The notes: a model not told the origin generated them from the sequence alone. A stretch of 64,000 nucleotides of DNA from Bacteroidales bacterium (GCA_028708845.1 JAQVXZ010000006.1:30300-94299); one strand, 5' to 3'. Counted from the first letter of the stretch, positions 36,418-44,867 are shown. Translations and numbers: made by a program.

Positions 36418-37386
36418 TTACGATAAACTTTGATTATCTTCTTGTGACTTCTCAATCACCTTTTCATATTCCTCAATACTTAAATCGTTGAAGAAATAAT
36501 ACACTGGATTAATTGGCTGTCCATTCTTATGAATTTCATAGTGTAGGTGAGGAGCTTGAGTTAAGCCAGTGCTACCCACAAAACCAATCACATCACCTCT
36601 CTTAACCTTTTGCCCTTTTCTAACCTTAATTTTGGAAAGATGAGCATAAAGAGTTTCAAACCCAAAGCCATGGTCAATCAAAATGCAAATACCATATCCA
36701 GTTCCAGAACCATTAGGGTCACTTACCACACCATCAGCCGTAGCATAAACAGGTGTTCCAGTCTTAGCCGAAAAGTCAATTCCTGTATGCATCCTCCTTA
36801 TTTGAAGAATAGGATGGAAACGTGAGCCAAAACCAGATACCAAATTAGAAGCCTTCTGTGAAATAGGCAAGATGGCAGGCATACAAGTCATGCGTTCTTT
36901 CTTACTCTTAGCAATAGGGAAGATCTCATCAAAAGACTTAGACTGAAGATATAACCTTTTTGCAATCTCATCAATCTTCTTCGATGTCTTAACAATAAGC
37001 TCACTAGTATTGCCTTGTGAACTAAGTAGAAGACTATTCTTATTAGTAAGTTTTTCACTACCAGACAAAGAAGGCTCTGCTTCAAATATCACCCTATATA
37101 CATCCTTATCTCTGCTTTCAATAACCTTTAATACCTCCGATAAATTATCAATCTCCTTATTCAAAACATCATACTGCCTTTCGTAAGACTGCACCTGTCG
37201 TTTAAGTATTTTTTCCTTAGGCGAATCAATAAAGAAATAAATAATAACAATAAAGACCACCGCCATAACCAAACCAAAACCAGCACTAAACGACACGGTC
37301 TTTATCTTATCATTCAATGTTGTGTGCTTAATCTTAAAAGACAATGACTTTTGGTCAAATTCGTATTTAGCTTTCTTCTTCGACAT
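36418..37386 (-). CDS. M23-family membrane-anchored peptidoglycan endopeptidase
   Basis: 322 residues from MSKKKAKYEF (ATG 37386); the frame stays open to 37446 but that part passes through the promoter. One transmembrane helix (~31-53), a coiled coil (~60-105), and a C-terminal LytM/peptidase M23 domain with HTGIDFSAKTGTP and HLHYEIH. All zinc ligands of an active M23 enzyme (HxxxD and HxH) are present, so it is probably a hydrolase rather than an EnvC/NlpD-type activator. Confidence 0.92.
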   Translation of the reverse strand: MSKKKAKYEFDQKSLSFKIKHTTLNDKIKTVSFSAGFGLVMAVVFIVIIYFFIDSPKEKILKRQVQSYERQYDVLNKEIDNLSEVLKVIESRDKDVYRVIFEAEPSLSGSEKLTNKNSLLLSSQGNTSELIVKTSKKIDEIAKRLYLQSKSFDEIFPIAKSKKERMTCMPAILPISQKASNLVSGFGSRFHPILQIRRMHTGIDFSAKTGTPVYATADGVVSDPNGSGTGYGICILIDHGFGFETLYAHLSKIKVRKGQKVKRGDVIGFVGSTGLTQAPHLHYEIHKNGQPINPVYYFFNDLSIEEYEKVIEKSQEDNQSLS

Positions 37387-37404
37387 ATAAACAATTCTAA
37401 TCTG

Positions 37405-37412
37405 CAAATATA
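37405..37412 (-). promoter_or_regulatory. Candidate -7 element for the M23-ispH-recF-DUF721 operon
   Basis: TATATTTG on the minus strand, 18 nt before the M23 ATG. It supports the shorter start. Confidence 0.6.
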
Positions 37413-37474
37413 AAAAAAAAGAGACAAATAACTTGCCTCTTTCCATTAATTTAAGATATTAGGTTTTCTTATCC

Positions 37475-38305
37475 TTAGAATCTATAACCAACATTTACTC
37501 CTAGTGAGAAGTTTTTCATAGAAAAATTGTCAGGAGCATCTTTAAATATATTAGCTAAACCATAGTCCATAAAGAATCCAAGAGTAATTTTTGAAAATTC
37601 AACACCAAGACCAGCTCTTAAACCATAATCTAGTTTCTCAGTTGTGTCATCAAAGAAGTCTTCTTTACCTTCGGTTATCAATGGACTAACTCCTGGCACA
37701 ATCATAGATGCTTCTGCTTTTGTTTCTCCAGCAACCCCAAATCCTACATAAGTGCCAACCTTTGCATTTATTGAGAAATCATCTGTAATTGAAAAATTCA
37801 CACCAAAAAGAATAGGAACTTGCACATAAAGTGGACTATAAGCTGTTTTCGTAGTCATCCCACCTAAAGGATTTGCTATAACAACAGCTTCCTCAGAAGG
37901 TCTTTGTATTCCATATAATCCAGCTTCTACGAAAAACATCTCGTTAATATTATAATCAAAATATACTCCAGCTTGAAAACCAATACCAGAAGCAGTTGTA
38001 TATGCTGTCCCAGGCAAAGCAGATATAGCATCTTTATATTCTTTAGAGGTTAAAAAAGAAGACATATTTCCACCTAGTTCAATACCAATGCGGAATTGTT
38101 CTTGTTCTTGTCCTTTATTTCCTCTTCTAACGCCTCTTTTCTTCGATTTAGGTCTTTTTCTAGGAGCCATAAAGCTCATATCTTCAGAAAATTTTGCTTC
38201 ATTTGTGTTATTTATTGCTTTAATATCGTTATCTGCATACAAAGGCATAAAACTTGTCGCAAGAATAATGAAAAGCAAAAACATAGAGAGTCTTAGTTTT
38301 GTCAT
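37475..38305 (-). CDS. Outer-membrane beta-barrel protein (porin-like)
   Basis: About 276 residues from the ATG at 38305 (MTKLRLSMFLLF). A signal peptide (~1-25) is followed by a basic linker (RKRPKSKKRGVRRGNKG) and then alternating hydrophobic strands ending in FSLGVNVGYRF, the aromatic C-terminal signature of Bam-inserted barrels. The best class is PF13568-type outer-membrane beta-barrel. The longer frame to 38410 covers the divergent promoter and is rejected. Confidence 0.82.
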   Translation of the reverse strand: MTKLRLSMFLLFIILATSFMPLYADNDIKAINNTNEAKFSEDMSFMAPRKRPKSKKRGVRRGNKGQEQEQFRIGIELGGNMSSFLTSKEYKDAISALPGTAYTTASGIGFQAGVYFDYNINEMFFVEAGLYGIQRPSEEAVVIANPLGGMTTKTAYSPLYVQVPILFGVNFSITDDFSINAKVGTYVGFGVAGETKAEASMIVPGVSPLITEGKEDFFDDTTEKLDYGLRAGLGVEFSKITLGFFMDYGLANIFKDAPDNFSMKNFSLGVNVGYRF

Positions 38306-38343
38306 GATTTTTTTTATTTTATGTTTATTATTAAAAACTACGG

Positions 38344-38351
38344 CAAAGGTA
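38344..38351 (-). promoter_or_regulatory. Candidate -7 element for the beta-barrel gene
   Basis: TACCTTTG on the minus strand, 38 nt before the ATG at 38305; back-to-back with the element at 38372. Confidence 0.55.
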
Positions 38352-38371
38352 ATAGAAATATTTAATATTAG

Positions 38372-38379
38372 TATATTTG
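38372..38379 (+). promoter_or_regulatory. Candidate -7 element for the DUF2156-GNAT pair
   Basis: TATATTTG, 22 nt before the ATG. Confidence 0.6.
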
Positions 38380-38401
38380 CACTAATAAAACTGACAAATT
38401 T

Positions 38402-39295
38402 ATGATACAATTTAAAAAAGTAACCCCAGAAGATAGAGAACTATTTGATTCTTACTACCAATATAAGAATATAAAGAACTGTGAGACAGCCTTCGCCAAC
38501 CTATGTGCTTGGTCGTTTGCCCTCAACGCAGAATATGCAATAATTGACAACACATTAGTCACCAGAGTTCACTTCGAACTCAATAAAGATATATGTTATC
38601 ACTGCCCAATAGGTGAGGGGGATAGAGTAGAGATAATAGAAAAGCTTATTTTAGATTCAAAAGAACAAGGTTATCAGATGAGAATGATGATAGATTGCAA
38701 CGATGAGTTTAAGGCACATTTTTGTGATAGGTTTTCTGTAATTGAAAAAAGAGAGTATTTCGACTATATCTATCTCAAAGAATCCCTATCGACACTTAGC
38801 GGCAAGAAACTACAAGCCAAAAGAAACCATGTAAATAAGTTTTCCAAAACATACGATTACCAGTATATAGAAATAGACTCCTCAAATGTTGATTTATGCA
38901 TAAAGTTTGCAGAACGTTGGCTAATTGAGAACGAAAAGTATCACCCCGAAAACATAGAAGACTATAAAGAAGAGCTAAAAGTGATAAAGTATTTTGCAGA
39001 CCATTTCGATGCCTTAGGAATAAGGGCAGGAGCCTTGTTAGTTGAAGGAGATATGGTAGCATTTACCCTAGGCTCAAAAGTAAATAACGAAACCTTCTGC
39101 ACCCATATAGAAAAAGCCAATACCAGCTTCGATGGGTCGTATGCAATGATAAATAAAGAGTTTTCAAGTCGTTTGCCCGAGCAGTTCATCTATGTAAATA
39201 GGGAAGAAGACCTTGGTTTAGAGGGACTAAGAAAAGCAAAACTATCATACCAACCCATAGAGCTAATCCACAAAACCTTAGCCACCTTATTATGA
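38402..39295 (+). CDS. DUF2156 (phosphatidylglycerol lysyltransferase C-terminal-like) protein
   Basis: 297 residues with two tandem GNAT-like halves. TAFANLCAWSFALNAEYAI near 30, GKKLQAKRNHVNKF near 137 and GSYAMINKEFSSRL near 245 match DUF2156 proteins of Bacteroidetes. By relation to MprF/FemX enzymes it could transfer an aminoacyl group, but no substrate is established. It overlaps the next gene by four bases (ATGA). Confidence 0.83.
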   Translation: MIQFKKVTPEDRELFDSYYQYKNIKNCETAFANLCAWSFALNAEYAIIDNTLVTRVHFELNKDICYHCPIGEGDRVEIIEKLILDSKEQGYQMRMMIDCNDEFKAHFCDRFSVIEKREYFDYIYLKESLSTLSGKKLQAKRNHVNKFSKTYDYQYIEIDSSNVDLCIKFAERWLIENEKYHPENIEDYKEELKVIKYFADHFDALGIRAGALLVEGDMVAFTLGSKVNNETFCTHIEKANTSFDGSYAMINKEFSSRLPEQFIYVNREEDLGLEGLRKAKLSYQPIELIHKTLATLL

Positions 39296-40017
39296 AAGAA
39301 GAAATAGCAAAGAGGGAGTGGGAAAAGCATTTTGGAGACCAGAGGGAGTTCTTAGATAAGTACTTTGCAACCTACTACGAGCCTCAAAACCTCATCATCA
39401 ACACCGAAAACCCAAGTGAAGACTTCATTTATATGAGCTTAATCGTAAGATATTCATATAAGTATTTTAGTGATATAATACCAATTGCTTACGTAACAGC
39501 CGTACTAACCAACCCAGAATTTCGCAATAAGGGTTATTTTAGAATTGCAATGCAAGAAGTCTTTGACAGCATAGTAAACCAAGAATACATAATCTCTTGC
39601 CTAATACCAGCCTCAGAAGAGCTAAGTCAAACCTATCTTAGATATGGATATGCCGATTGCTTTATCGATAACCAGAACACAGACTCTCACAAATCAATAT
39701 TGCATGAAGAAAAAACAATAAACCTCTATAAGGAATTGGGTTATAACCTATCCCAACTAATTCCAAATAGAAATGCAATGATAAGGATAATGGATGTTGA
39801 GAAATGCTTAAAACTCTATGCAAAGCACAGCCCAGAGGTAGAGAAAACCTATAAGATAATAGACAATCAAATCCCCACAAACAACAAGACCATAGAAATA
39901 AAACAAGGTAAAGCAAAAGCAGTAGAAAACCAAGACAAGGCAGAAGAAATAACCATATCTGAATTAACCAAAATAATATTTGAAGATAGCTATATGGACT
40001 TAATGTTTGACCAATAA
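39292..40017 (+). CDS. GNAT-family N-acetyltransferase
   Basis: 241 residues. The GNAT fold's CoA-binding loop is seen as VLTNPEFRNKGYFRIAM near 63-79. The C-terminal ~50 residues are lysine-rich and probably flexible. Overlap with the DUF2156 gene suggests the two act together; the target is unknown. Confidence 0.78.
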   Translation: MKEEIAKREWEKHFGDQREFLDKYFATYYEPQNLIINTENPSEDFIYMSLIVRYSYKYFSDIIPIAYVTAVLTNPEFRNKGYFRIAMQEVFDSIVNQEYIISCLIPASEELSQTYLRYGYADCFIDNQNTDSHKSILHEEKTINLYKELGYNLSQLIPNRNAMIRIMDVEKCLKLYAKHSPEVEKTYKIIDNQIPTNNKTIEIKQGKAKAVENQDKAEEITISELTKIIFEDSYMDLMFDQ

Positions 40018-40021
40018 AGAC

Positions 40022-40029
40022 TATCTTTG
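40022..40029 (+). promoter_or_regulatory. Candidate -7 element for hutI
   Basis: TATCTTTG, 21 nt before the ATG, and 5 nt after the GNAT stop. Confidence 0.6.
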
Positions 40030-40050
40030 CAGAAATAAAACACAAGAAAT

Positions 40051-41286
40051 ATGAGAACCTTAATAAGAAACATAAGAGAACTAGTACAAGTAGAAGAAAA
40101 GCCAAGAGAAAAAGTATGCGGCAAAGACATGGCAGAGATAGCAACCATCAAAAACGCCTACCTCCTAATAGAAGACGACAAAATACTCGACTTTGGCAGA
40201 ATGGAAGACATCAAGAACTTCAACTCAGACAAAATAGTAGACGCCTCCAACAGACTAGTCTTCCCATCCTTTTGCGATTCCCATACCCACCTAGTATATG
40301 CAGGCTCAAGAGAAATAGAATATATAGACAAGATAAGAGGCTTATCCTACGAAGAGATAGCAGAAAGAGGAGGAGGGATACTTAACTCCGCAAAACGCCT
40401 ACAAGAAACCTCCGAGGACGACCTCTTTGAAGACGCGATGCTACGCCTAGACGAAATAATAAAGATGGGAACAGGAGCCGTTGAAATAAAGTCAGGCTAC
40501 GGCTTAAACACCGAAAGCGAACTAAAAATGCTACGAGTAATAAAAAGACTAAAACAAGCATCACCCCTAACCATTAAGTCCAACTTCTTAGGAGCCCATG
40601 CAGTGCCAATGGAATACAGAGGAAGACAATCCGAATTTGTAGACCTAGTAATAAACGAAATGATACCCCAAGTAGCCAAAGAAAACCTAGCCGACTATAT
40701 AGACGTGTTCTGCGACAAAGGCTTCTTTACGGTAGAAGAAACCGACCGCATCCTAAAAGAGGGAGCCAAATACGGCATGAGACCAAAAATACATGCCAAC
40801 GAACTCGACTACTCAGGCGGAATACAAGTAGCCGTAAAGCACAACGCCCTATCATGCGACCACTTAGAATTTGTAGGCGATGAAGAAATAGAATGCCTCC
40901 TAAACTCCCAAACCATGCCAACCGTCTTGCCAGGAGCAGCCTTCTTCCTCAATATGAGGTTATCCCCAGTAAGAAAAATGATGGACGCAGGCCTGCCCGT
41001 AGCCATGGCATCCGACTTCAACCCAGGCTCATCCCCAAGTGGCAATATGCAAACCATCGTATCCTTCGCTTGCGTAAACTACCGAATGACCCCCCAAGAA
41101 GCCTTCAACGCCACCACCCTCAACTCCGCCTACGCAATGGGCATAAGCCACACCCACGGCAGCATAGCCAAAGGCAAAAAAGCCAATTTCTACATCACCA
41201 AAGAAATCCCCAACCTAGAATACATGCCATACTACTACGGCACCAACAAAGTCGAGAGAGTATTTCTAAACGGAGAAGAATATTAA
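40051..41286 (+). CDS. hutI: Imidazolonepropionase
   Basis: Metal-dependent amidohydrolase of histidine breakdown: 4-imidazolone-5-propionate to N-formimino-L-glutamate. 411 residues, usual length. Metal and substrate motifs: SHTHLVYAGSRE near 74-85, HANELDYSGG near 249, DHLEFVGDEE, and SDFNPGSSPSG near 326. Other hut genes are not in the window. The coding strand is unusually C-rich (28 C against 10 G in 41101-41160), unlike plus-strand genes after 51 kb. Confidence 0.95.
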   Translation: MRTLIRNIRELVQVEEKPREKVCGKDMAEIATIKNAYLLIEDDKILDFGRMEDIKNFNSDKIVDASNRLVFPSFCDSHTHLVYAGSREIEYIDKIRGLSYEEIAERGGGILNSAKRLQETSEDDLFEDAMLRLDEIIKMGTGAVEIKSGYGLNTESELKMLRVIKRLKQASPLTIKSNFLGAHAVPMEYRGRQSEFVDLVINEMIPQVAKENLADYIDVFCDKGFFTVEETDRILKEGAKYGMRPKIHANELDYSGGIQVAVKHNALSCDHLEFVGDEEIECLLNSQTMPTVLPGAAFFLNMRLSPVRKMMDAGLPVAMASDFNPGSSPSGNMQTIVSFACVNYRMTPQEAFNATTLNSAYAMGISHTHGSIAKGKKANFYITKEIPNLEYMPYYYGTNKVERVFLNGEEY

Positions 41287-41287
41287 G

Positions 41288-41329
41288 AAAGTCGAAAGTC
41301 AAAAGTCAAAAGTCTAAAGTCAAAAGTTA
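41288..41329. repeat. Six tandem 7-mers AAAGTCN
   Basis: Six consecutive heptamers AAAGTCG, AAAGTCA, AAAGTCA, AAAGTCT, AAAGTCA, AAAGTTA directly after the hutI stop. It forms the left arm of an inverted structure with the GACC-containing repeats at 41341-41397. Confidence 0.85.
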
Positions 41330-41340
41330 AATTAAGGAGC

Positions 41341-41397
41341 TTAACGACCTTAACGACCTTAAAGACTTTAAAGACCTTCGACCTTCGACCTTTGACC
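41341..41397. repeat. 9-mer and 7-mer tandem repeats facing the AAAGTC array
   Basis: Four 9-mers (TTAACGACC x2, TTAAAGACT, TTAAAGACC) followed by three 7-mers (TTCGACC x2, TTTGACC). Read on the minus strand these are GGTCGAA/GGTCAAA, similar to the AAAGTC units, so the region can fold back on itself. It sits between the convergent stops of hutI and the HU-like gene and may terminate both. Confidence 0.75.
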
Positions 41398-41402
41398 CTC
41401 CT

Positions 41403-41804
41403 CTACTGCAGTCCTTTAATTTCCAAATTTGCTTCAGAGAAAGAAGTCTTTGCAAGTGAGCGTTTAAACTCTGGAGAGGCATAGAACCTGCAACGAGCCA
41501 TTTTGATAGTCGATGCATCTACCATATCAAGGTCGTCCATTGCCGTAGCCTTAATAGCTGGGATGAAAGACCCCAAATAACCAAGCTTAACAGCAGAACC
41601 ATTTAACACGTGCCTTGATATAGAAATCTCAAGTGCCTTAAGACAAGCCAAGACGTCAGGATAAGAAACGGTAGTCGATTCAGTAATCTCTTGACAAAGC
41701 TGATCCATAGATACGTCATTTCCTCTAAAGATACGAGCTAGGTACTTTTGTCCTGGATTTGCTCCTGTTTGGATGAGTTTTTTAACTCTTACGAACTTAA
41801 TCAT
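41403..41804 (-). CDS. HU-like DNA-binding protein (Bacteroidetes HU-HIG type)
   Basis: 133 residues. YLARIFRGNDVSMDQLCQEI opens an HU/IHF-type fold, followed by VLNGSAVKLGYLGSFIPAIK, the arm-strand region. It resembles the larger HU-related proteins common in Bacteroidales. A second one lies at 63396-63803. It has a long leader with a promoter 98 nt upstream. Role in nucleoid structure is inferred. Confidence 0.85.
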   Translation of the reverse strand: MIKFVRVKKLIQTGANPGQKYLARIFRGNDVSMDQLCQEITESTTVSYPDVLACLKALEISISRHVLNGSAVKLGYLGSFIPAIKATAMDDLDMVDASTIKMARCRFYASPEFKRSLAKTSFSEANLEIKGLQ

Positions 41805-41902
41805 AGTAAAATACTATTAACCTATACATAGCGAGGTTTTAATGTTTTGATAATTGTGAATTAACGGAAATAACACCTTGTTATAACTTTTATATCACCT
41901 TA

Positions 41903-41910
41903 CAAAGATA
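41903..41910 (-). promoter_or_regulatory. Candidate -7 element for the HU-like gene
   Basis: TATCTTTG on the minus strand, 98 nt before the ATG. Confidence 0.5.
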
Positions 41911-42003
41911 CGAAAACTATTTGATATAACAAAATAAAATACGAGTAAAATTACTATTAATTATACATTTTTTTACGCATTTTTATTTCTTTAATCTAGT
42001 CTT

Positions 42004-43050
42004 CTAACTCTTCGTTTGGGCAAATTCTTTCTTCGTTTTGGTGTTTTCTTTCTGCGTTTCTATATCCTTATTCTTTGATTCTAAATTCTCAATATTCTCC
42101 AAGAAGTAATCTGCAATATCAGAACCCATATCCAAATCCTGCAACCTTGCCAAATCTTCATAGGCATGAGAAACCACAATATTTGAACCAAGTTCAAGAT
42201 TTATCATATAAGCCTTTTGCTTCCAATACTCATATTGTCCATAGTCGGGGTAAACCATTATTTCAGCATCCTTGATTGGGTATATTCTCTGCGAATTAAG
42301 CCCTCCTAAGCCACCAGTTGCCATGAAAATATATTGTGGCATTATACACGACATAACGATTGCAGTCTTCTCAGATTCAACTACAATGATTTTCTTATCT
42401 GGATATTTATTTATTAGATGCTCCCCAAACAAACACTGGGTTAATTTGAAATCCTTATCTAGCAAACCATCCTTTTTCAAAGACGTATGTAGCCACTCAA
42501 CAGGAGGAGAAAAGCTGTTTCTTGTGCCATTTTCATTATACTCATTCTCGGCGTTTCTAAAGCGTTTCCCGGTCTTTTCATCATAAAGCATTAGCTTAGC
42601 AGAACGAATCCTCCCAAGGCTGTCTATTTGATTAAAAACTACCTTTCCATCACCAAAGCCACCAATGAAATAATCAAAAATTGCTTTTCTCACCACATCT
42701 TTTGGAAACTTAGATTTTAGGAAAGTTAAGAACTTGGAATCCTGTCCTAAAAGTTTCAAGATATGCTCTTTTGGTATTGATTTTATAGGGATGATTTCCT
42801 TTACTCTGTGAGCATCAAAGAAATTATCTACCTTATATTCAGCTCTTATCTTCTCTGGATTCATATCAAAGAAAGCCTTTGGAGGAAGATGATAACCACA
42901 AGAATTCCTATGATTGCAAATTCCCACACTATTATCAATATACTGATTAGTTTCTGTATCAATATATTTTGTGAAACATCTTGATCTTCCACATTTTGGA
43001 CAAACGTATCTTGAACTCTGTCCTTTGTATTTTTCTAATTCTACTGCCAT
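42004..43050 (-). CDS. Primase-like zinc-ribbon/Toprim protein (DUF6371-like)
   Basis: 348 residues. N-terminal zinc ribbon with CPKC (17-20) and CNHRNSC (45-51), as in CHC2/primase-type zinc domains. VVESEKTAIVMS near 223 and MATGGLGGL near 245 fit a Toprim domain. Such proteins occur next to RepA-like ATPases on Bacteroidetes mobile elements. The last ~20 residues (IETQKEN-TKTKKEF-AQTKS) are encoded by the 21-nt AAACGAAG-type repeat, and the stop codon lies in it. Confidence 0.75.
   Translation of the reverse strand: MAVELEKYKGQSSRYVCPKCGRSRCFTKYIDTETNQYIDNSVGICNHRNSCGYHLPPKAFFDMNPEKIRAEYKVDNFFDAHRVKEIIPIKSIPKEHILKLLGQDSKFLTFLKSKFPKDVVRKAIFDYFIGGFGDGKVVFNQIDSLGRIRSAKLMLYDEKTGKRFRNAENEYNENGTRNSFSPPVEWLHTSLKKDGLLDKDFKLTQCLFGEHLINKYPDKKIIVVESEKTAIVMSCIMPQYIFMATGGLGGLNSQRIYPIKDAEIMVYPDYGQYEYWKQKAYMINLELGSNIVVSHAYEDLARLQDLDMGSDIADYFLENIENLESKNKDIETQKENTKTKKEFAQTKS
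42010..42093. repeat. 21-nt periodic repeat (AAACGAAG family), copy D, inside coding sequence
   Basis: Units at 42010, 42031, 42052 and 42073 in exact 21-nt steps (CTTCGTTTG..., CTTCGTTTTG..., CTGCGTTTC..., CTTTGATTC...). On the minus strand they are the 3' end of the primase-like gene, giving a seven-residue repeat. 42004-42017 is identical to 20785-20798 in the intergenic copy B. Confidence 0.88.
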
Positions 43051-43099
43051 TTTATTTTTGTATTTATTGGTTATTACTATTTAACATATTTTAACTCTT

Positions 43100-43146
43100 G
43101 GTAAGTGGTAATCTTGGTAAATTGCCCTATATATTTACCAATTACC
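43100..43146. promoter_or_regulatory. GGTA/TACC cluster upstream of the primase-like gene
   Basis: GGTA starts at 43100, 43107 and 43116, and TACC at 43136 and 43143. TTGGTAA (43114-43120) and TTACCAA (43135-43141) form a perfect 7-bp inverted repeat with a 14-nt gap. The same TACC core makes the phased iterons at 45154-45200. Likely a binding site for an element-encoded protein. Confidence 0.6.
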
Positions 43147-43164
43147 AAAACTTAATAGTTAAAG

Positions 43165-43199
43165 GGTAACCCCATGAGTAAACTCATTGGGGGGTTACC
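43165..43199 (-). terminator. Strong hairpin after the RepA-like gene
   Basis: GGTAACCCC (43165-43173) pairs with GGGGTTACC (43191-43199), and ATGAG/CTCAT extends the stem. It lies 22 nt past the ATPase stop and has no long U-tract, so it may be an attenuator, RNA-processing site or origin hairpin rather than a simple terminator. It also carries the GGTA/TACC core. Confidence 0.6.
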
Positions 43200-43220
43200 T
43201 CTTTACCTTTGCTATTAAAA

Positions 43221-44378
43221 TTATTCTTTTTCTTTTGATAAACTTGCTTTAAGCTTTTCGAATCTCTTAATTTTGTTCATAACAGTAACATGAGATACTC
43301 CTAATTTTATACCAATTTCTCTTATCGTCAACCCTTGGTCTTGCAAGTATATAATATTGTTATATTCTGTTTCTAAACCTTCCATTGATACCTCATTCGC
43401 ATTAAGTTTATCAAAATGAGTTTTAGTACCAAGAGACACATAAGTAAGGTTGTCGGTCATCTTAATATTGAAAGCTTGGTTTTTGTATTCAGAGCCTAAA
43501 TAGTTAGCTTTAACAACACAGAAATGCTTAATTTGTTGGTCTATCTTATTTGACCTTATCTCAACAAGCATTCTAACCTTAGCCTCAATTGACTGACTTC
43601 CTAAAGAGTTATTTTTTGACGGCTCAGCATTTTCACTTGCTTTTCTAGTATGATGCAAAAACAATATCAAACAGCTATGTCTTAGAGCAAGCTCTTGATA
43701 TTTTTGTAAGAACTGTCTAACATCTGTTGCCTTATATAGGTCAGTATTTAATACATCAGTTAAAGCATCCACAACTATTAAATCAACAGGGTTTTCACTA
43801 AGCATTTTATCTAACCTATTAACAAGGTCGTGAGTTGTGAAAATGAAAGTAAGATTACTAAACTGCTCAGGTGTTAGCTGATAGTCCTTGTTTTGTTTCT
43901 TAAGTAGTGCAGAAATAGAGGTCTTGTCGTCCTCTGTGCTTACAAAAATAACTTTTCTATGAACAGGGTGAACATCCCAATCCAAGAACTTCCTACCAGT
44001 AATGACGGATATAGCCAAGTGCCTTCCCAGAGTTGATTTCCCAACATCGCTTGAGCCCGTAAATCCAGCAAGACCAACCTTTTGCAGTATAGGATCAACC
44101 AGCTTAGGGATATCTAATATCTCATCATTAATCAAGTCCATAGCATTAGCAATCTCCTCTTCTTCAAAATCCTCAACCATTGCGAACCTATCAAACTTAG
44201 GATTGTCTTTTCCAAACGTTTTCTCCACCTTAGAGAACTCCTTTTCCATTTCCGATATAAACTCATCAGCAGTCAGTTCCCCGACCTCTAAGAGGTCAGG
44301 GATTTGATTGGTTTCTGCACTTACAGTTTCCTGCATTAATTCATTTTCTTTCATAATTACATTTTCTATTTTATTCAT
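43221..44378 (-). CDS. RepA/RegA-like AAA ATPase with C-terminal HTH
   Basis: 385 residues. GFTGSSDVGKSTLGRHLA holds Walker A near 110-118 and DLIVVDALTD Walker B near 203, with the RecA-like hexameric-helicase layout seen in plasmid RepA. ILFLHHTRKA near 242 is the sensor. A helix-turn-helix (LTIREIGIKLGVSHVTVMNK, ~352-371) ends the protein. It may unwind or organise an element origin; the linked primase-like gene and TACC iterons support this. Confidence 0.8.
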   Translation of the reverse strand: MNKIENVIMKENELMQETVSAETNQIPDLLEVGELTADEFISEMEKEFSKVEKTFGKDNPKFDRFAMVEDFEEEEIANAMDLINDEILDIPKLVDPILQKVGLAGFTGSSDVGKSTLGRHLAISVITGRKFLDWDVHPVHRKVIFVSTEDDKTSISALLKKQNKDYQLTPEQFSNLTFIFTTHDLVNRLDKMLSENPVDLIVVDALTDVLNTDLYKATDVRQFLQKYQELALRHSCLILFLHHTRKASENAEPSKNNSLGSQSIEAKVRMLVEIRSNKIDQQIKHFCVVKANYLGSEYKNQAFNIKMTDNLTYVSLGTKTHFDKLNANEVSMEGLETEYNNIIYLQDQGLTIREIGIKLGVSHVTVMNKIKRFEKLKASLSKEKE

Positions 44379-44382
44379 ATTA

Positions 44383-44589
44383 TTAATTTATTACTATGTT
44401 AATATTATCTTCACCTAAATCTCTAAGCCTATCGTTTTCTTTCTTCAGCTCTTCAACTTCTTTCTTCAGCTCTTCAACTTCTTCTCTAAGTCCACTATGC
44501 AACTCACTAAACATATCTCTATCAAGCATTGTATCTCTAAGTGACATAGCCAATACTGTTGCAATTTCTTCTAAATTTGATGTAATCAT
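44383..44589 (-). CDS. Small coiled-coil protein with exact 21-nt internal repeat
   Basis: 68 residues; helical N-terminus, then a coiled coil with EELKKEV-EELKKEN repeated heptads. The two heptads are encoded by identical 21-nt copies (44440-44460 and 44461-44481). It lies 4 nt upstream of the ATPase ATG. Function unknown; probably an accessory of the element. Confidence 0.65.
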   Translation of the reverse strand: MITSNLEEIATVLAMSLRDTMLDRDMFSELHSGLREEVEELKKEVEELKKENDRLRDLGEDNINIVIN

Positions 44590-44591
44590 GA

Positions 44592-44867
44592 TTATTTGTT
44601 TTTATTATTATTTATATATTTATTAATTATCGACTTAAGGCTTTCGTTATACTCTTCAAGCCTTTTGCATTCAGCCCTAAGACCTCTTATTACATCATCT
44701 GAGATTGAAAGGTCGAATTCAAGGATGTTTATATCCTTTCTCGCATCCTCCAAATTCTGTCTTAATAGTTCAATGCTCATATCCTCAATTTTCATTGGAG
44801 AATAAACTTCCTCTTCCACTTGTTTAGGCTTAGAGGTGTCACTACGCTTTGCTTTAATTCTCTTCAT
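44592..44867 (-). CDS. Small helical protein, unknown function
   Basis: 91 residues. Basic opening (MKRIKAKRSDTSK), then helical segments (IEDMSIELLRQNLEDARKDI and GLRAECKRLEEYNESL) and an Asn/Lys tail. It overlaps the upstream gene by 14 nt and ends 2 nt before the next start, so it is a real operon member. No family recognised. Confidence 0.6.
   Translation of the reverse strand: MKRIKAKRSDTSKPKQVEEEVYSPMKIEDMSIELLRQNLEDARKDINILEFDLSISDDVIRGLRAECKRLEEYNESLKSIINKYINNNKNK

Noticed and set aside
36417..36455. Longer ispH start (13 extra residues)
   Set aside because: Overlaps the M23 gene, and homology begins at MEVKIEETSGFCFGV.
38306..38410. Longer start for the outer-membrane barrel gene
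   Set aside because: Covers the divergent promoters and would hide the clear signal peptide starting MTKLRLSMFLLF.
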